Below, in pieces: positions 57,698-62,000 of a DNA stretch of 62,000 nucleotides; positions within the stretch are counted from its first letter, which is position 1; every line of letters begins with the position of its first letter. Below the pieces are notes generated by a model that was not told the origin of the DNA, did no database searches, and saw only the letters and a program-made list of their open reading frames with translations. Source of the stretch: Phoronis australis. Lineage: Eukaryota > Phoronida > Phoronidae. The stretch covers positions 1 to 62,000 of the forward strand of contig NMRA01000064.1 in the NCBI GenBank assembly GCA_002633005.1, read 5' to 3'. The translations under genes were made by a program, and so were the position numbers.

Positions 57698-58099
57698 TTC
57701 TCAGTTTTCAGTGATTTCACTAGATGTTCATGAGACAACAACCGTCCCACAATGCATTTGAAAAACAAGCATCAGCGCTGCTAGTGAGTAAGTTTTGGTG
57801 TGGAAGAAATTCTGCAAATTAATGCTGCGTGTTTCATTGAAAATCAGTTTTCTACTAGCTAAGTTTCCAAACTTCCTCAATTTGGGAAAATTATGCCATT
57901 TTGAGCCTTTACCAATTCTTCAACTTTGTCTCAAGAGTCAAACCAAATGTTTTAGTGGGAAGTGTCCCTGCTCAGGCCTGTCATACAATTTAGTTGCTAA
58001 AGACTGTAACGAGTAGCCAAGCCACCAACTCGGGGATGGTCAAATGTAACTGTCATGTTTATTAATTTCTCATGGAGCCTGAGTGGATCATAGCTTGAC

Positions 58100-59300
58100 C
58101 AGTTTATGGTTGACGAAGTCTTTAAGATGGCGTCATGACCAATAGCTCACTTGCGAGTTTCTCGCTAGTCACTGTGACGTCACCGGAAAAGGGGCAAAAC
58201 CCGCCATATTGCTCTTGTTTCATGCCCCGAGTCTTTGCTACACACGCTAAAACTTACTGGAGTTCTTATGGTGAATTTTACGCTTAAAACGTTAAAACAA
58301 CTTAAGATATGGTAGATGGGTCGTGGAATATCTGTGAATAGACGAAGAAAATGTGACCTTGTTATGTTGTGCGAAGCTGTGAACGGACTGAAATTGGAAC
58401 TTAACCCGCTCTAGGCCTGAATGGCGCAGGCATACAGGGGCGATAGTGTATCCCCATGAAAAGATATTTACTTCAAAATACAGCAAATAAAATCAAATGA
58501 AACATGCATATGTGCACATGAAGTTATAATTAACACATACCCTGACTCTGGACACAATTTAGTCTACAAATATCTTGAGCGGTTCTCTCGAGTTTCTCTC
58601 ACTAAAGAGCCGCCATTTTGAGGAAGTTACGTGAAATCACGCCTGTTGACGAACAAAAAGTCCAAGGGACACAAATCTTACAAATTTCACTTGATATTTT
58701 CTCATGCTATTTTGCAAGTGTCACGCGCCAGGTCACGCGCCAGATCTCGCGCTTCGCTCAGTCTCGCGCTAGCCTTTGCCTCATACTCACCTGACTCAGT
58801 TGAAATACTTGATTGTGGTAATCGCGCGCGCGGACAAAGTTAACAGTAACCACAAAGTGGAGTTGGAATTCTTCGCCTAAGTCACCTGAATTCCCGTATA
58901 TATGCTTCATCGAAGATATGTTTAGAAGCAGAAAGAGTCACTGAAGAAAGTAAGAGCCTTTTAGGTGCTAATTTTAGGTGTAGAATGTATTTTCGACGAG
59001 GTGAAAACTTTATCAGTGAGCGGATTTCGCCTACCGCCCGTTTAAAATACACGGGACGAAATTAGTACAGAACGCGATAGAACGTATTGTAGTGCGAATC
59101 TGAAGTTCATTTGCCATAACAGCGATGCTTTTGGGCATTTTTCGAACTAAACGGCTAAAAACTCGAAGACAATAACAGAATACACTCTGCTACCGTATTG
59201 GGCAAATGACCAAACGACAAGCTTTTGCCCCACTTCCGTTGACGTCACAGTTAAGTCTCACATAATCTCGCGTTATTGTTATAAACTCGCAAAAGGCCTA
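58100..59300. promoter_or_regulatory. CpG-richer island, possible promoter region
   Basis: CpG-rich stretches (cgcgcgcgg, tcacgcgccaggtcacgcgc, gacgtcac at two places) stand out from the AT-rich surroundings. A minus-strand donor-like cagg|gtatgtg lies near 58540. It could drive the second ZU5-death gene or an unseen gene; there is no direct evidence for a start site. Confidence 0.25.
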
Positions 59301-61930
59301 TTTACAGTGTACCAGTAGTACTGTGGGCCAATGGAAATAATTATAATAATAGGTTGATAAATGTTATAAAACAACTTTTAGATATATCATTTCTGCACAT
59401 CAGTGCTATTTGAAAGTCCACTCAACTGAATGTCCCAGATTGGCCTTTTTGGCCCATGACCTGAGTGAGTCATGGAAAGGTGCAGAAGACACGTCTACTT
59501 TTCTGCAGGTACATCTCAGCCAATCTGACCAAGAGCGCTAGCACTAAAAACAGAGATCCAAAACAAAACTACTTAAAATGCCATTTGACAAGTATCCAGA
59601 TAGTCTTGTGGGTACCCCTGAGGTAGGTTCCGGTGCCCCTAGATCAATGTTGAATCTTCTAATACTTACCATCACCGTCTTGTTCTTGTTTGCCATTGGA
59701 AAGATCTTGCCAAAATTCCAGTAGGACTGTCTGGATTTTTAGACAAGTCCCTGAGGCCTTTTGGCTTGTTATGGTTTAGATAAACTATTACAAATTATTT
59801 AGTACATTATTCTCAACTGAAGGTGGGAATTCCCCAAATTTCCTTGGCTCTATTTATCTCATTGTTGATTGTGGGTCAAATGTCATCAATTGAGGAAGCA
59901 AACCTAATCGAGGAAGTTAATCTCGTTTATTCTCTGATTCAAATTAAAATGAATATTTTGTATGTTTTCATCAGAAAAAGTCATGATCTTGGTCCTGCAT
60001 ACAAAAAATCTTTTAAGCTAATGTCTTTGAATACTCTGATAATAATAATAATGATAACAATAATAATAATAATTGCCAAAAATTTTTATTACTGTCATCA
60101 GAAGTTTGAAACATTCAAATCTTTGTGCAAACTCATAAAAATATTGTTTGGTTTTAATTCCAAGCAATTTGAAGCCAATCAAAACCTGTAAACACAACTT
60201 TAAAAGTCGGGTTGCACATTAGCATATTTTTGGCATTGCTCTGTGTTACCATTTGAGTTATGAGAAAATCCTCTACAACGAAAAAGTCAAAATAATAGAA
60301 ATGACAATGACTGCCGCTGATTGAGCTGTGATAAAGTTAAAATGAATACTTGGATCTTCCTTAACTGTTATTGTTTGGTTAGGCAAGAATAAAATCCATT
60401 TTATTGAGTATAATAAGCACTGCTTTACCTTTTCTGTTGAGCTCTCATGCTTGTAAGTTAGCAATAATGCCTCAGTAATGACATTGCGATTTTACGGGTT
60501 AGGTTTGCATTTTTAAACAATTTCCTTAAAATCAAGCAAAACTAATCGTGATGGATGAGCCAATGGACGTCATTTCACTACTAATAATAGATCTGTTTTT
60601 CAAATCACAGATTAGTATCATATTGGACTTTAAACTAATCACCTAAGGTAAAAGGTTTTTAGTGTGGGACAAAATAGTCGCTAAATTTGACATATGTCTA
60701 CATTCCTACAGTTTTGAAAATTCTAATACTGTAACTGCTGAACACTTTAAAAAATTCTTAATTTTTTATTCGATTGATAAATCGGACAAAATAAAATTCA
60801 GATTCCACCTATTACTCAGTTTTGGTGGAGTGCTTGTGACACTACAGAACGTATGAATCTCCTTCAAAAAGTTTAAACATGTTGTAACATATTAAAATAT
60901 TTTAACAGTTCTACAAGAGTTGTGTCACCTCATACAGGTATTACTTATTGGTACTAGTAAGAAAAGCTTAGTCTTGATGAGGGTTCATGGAATGTTGACT
61001 TTTAAGTTGTACCTACGACAAGATGTGAATAGGTGTGAAACTGAAAGTACTCTCTTCGACATTTGGTTGTATTGTCACCAGCGTCGGTTGAGATACAAGG
61101 TCAAGGATATCACGTACTTGCATTGAAAAACGAATCTTGTGTCTTGTTAGTTTTTTTCGGGTTTTACATGAAATATTTTATTTTTCACTCATAATTATTT
61201 AATGCAGGTCTTTCAGCTACCGTGTTATGATAAGTTCTGTCCCAATTTACAGTGACCGCGGTCTGTAATAAGCTGCTTCTATTGGGTGATAGAGTTTGTA
61301 CATGTACATATTTATCAAGTGATATGTACTACCTACATTGTGGCTGATATATTGATTTCCAAAAGCACTGAGATTTAACACTATTTTTAAACTGTATGCA
61401 TTCATTAATTTACTTAATTACAGTGTCTCAAATTGAGAAACTTTATTTGTAATCATATTTTAACTGATTCCTGGTCCGTCTCTAACGCACGCATGTCACC
61501 ATTTAGGAATGTTGAGCAATTGCCCGCTACCGTATCAAAGGTGATGTGATTGTTGTTAGTGCCTTGCAATAGAGGGAAAGTACCGTAGCAGTAAACTGGC
61601 ACAGATTGGCTCCTGATAAAACTCCTCCCCGTCATAAGATTATCTTTCAAGTGGATTAAAAGTCCTATACCTGCTACTACCCTGTATTGACATGTAGTAT
61701 CCAGTTATGTGAAATTGAGGCTTCGGTTGTTCAGATTATTCCGACAAAATTTCAGAATTATTTCTTAACTCATCCATTTTATTTATAAGGGCTTCTGACA
61801 TTGCCATAGGATGCCTTCAAAATGTTGAGTGGTGGTGATTATTGCACAGAGCTTGGAATTCTTAAAGAGATCATTTGATGCTAGTAATTTCACTTGATGA
61901 GTTTTCTTGTCCCCCATATTTCGGCGTACT
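59301..61930. other. no gene assigned
   Basis: Low-complexity AT-rich DNA. The minus-strand frame 61650-61453 (with YCYGTFPLLQGTNNNHITF) looks protein-like but ends in a stop and has no clear acceptor or known domain. The hydrophobic plus-strand frame at 59823-60191 is driven by aat repeats. Confidence 0.35.
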
Positions 61931-62000
61931 TTTCATTCTTCACTACCGCGAGCCACTTCCGAAGCTTTGTGGACTCTCGAGTAAATCAAAAAATGATATA
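61915..62000 (-). pseudogene. second THAP relic, cut by the window edge
   Basis: The minus-strand frame reads YIIF-stop-FTRESTKLRKWL, then AVVKNEKYAE. It aligns with YIVF-stop-FPREPIMLREWL in the relic at 13584-13840, including the same TGA. The DNA similarity (ttttcattctccagtaccac versus ttttcattcttcactaccgc) begins near 61930 and runs off the window. Confidence 0.6.

Noticed and set aside
57340-57761. 124-codon ORF with repeated NSCIYRIQPKFTQF-type peptides
   Set aside because: Explained by the 37-bp tandem repeat, whose length shifts frame each unit.
59823-60191. 122-codon hydrophobic ORF that looks like a membrane protein
   Set aside because: The hydrophobic run comes from aat/ata microsatellite sequence; composition is low-complexity and there is no splice support.

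Overview
This window is nuclear DNA of an animal, probably a marine invertebrate. The genes have many short exons with GT-AG borders (one GC-AG), introns of about 0.3-7 kb, an AT-rich background, tRNA-derived SINE-like repeats and many degenerate DNA-transposon remnants. The species cannot be read from the sequence alone. Two single N characters sit inside G or C homopolymers (about 3102 and 42231), so this is an assembly product.

Left part (1-9.4 kb). Two minus-strand exons encode the N-terminal mitochondrial and membrane-anchor part of SCO1; the rest lies off the left edge. Then come a repeat-rich stretch (SINE-like units, a nested MITE), one tRNA-Leu(AAG), and a minus-strand two-exon gene for a rhodanese plus dual-specificity phosphatase protein orthologous to STYXL1. 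Unlike the mammalian pseudophosphatase, it keeps the HCx5R active site.

Middle-left (12.1-22.7 kb). A 1.86-kb TTAA-bounded element (12144-14000) carries an ORF with a P2X7-type cysteine 'ballast' motif on the plus strand and a THAP zinc-finger relic on the minus strand, which suggests the Kolobok superfamily. It is followed by the 5' seven exons of DDX54 (plus strand, 15257-22691). The open reading frame stops being traceable directly after the DEAD motif. A 924-bp foldback element sits in DDX54 intron 1.

Right part (25-54.5 kb). Two minus-strand genes in head-to-tail order encode ZU5-UPA-death-fold proteins of the UNC5/UNC5CL/PIDD type. The first (25416-39818, possibly to 41627) has a cysteine-bearing extracellular segment, a transmembrane helix, a long disordered linker, ZU5, UPA and a death domain. 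The second (49938-54530) is a diverged paralogue whose 5' exons were not found. Both keep an H-F-T tripeptide near the end of ZU5, close to where PIDD-type proteins self-cleave at HF|S. The first gene's introns hold a 4.3-kb TIR element nested in an older repeat; upstream of it lie a ~1.01-kb satellite in 2.5 copies and several minisatellites.

Far right (54.5-62 kb). No gene could be assigned. A second copy of the THAP relic starts at the right edge. The genes do not form an operon-like unit: SCO1, STYXL1 and DDX54 are housekeeping or signalling genes, and the two ZU5-death genes are a local duplication of probable innate-signalling receptors.
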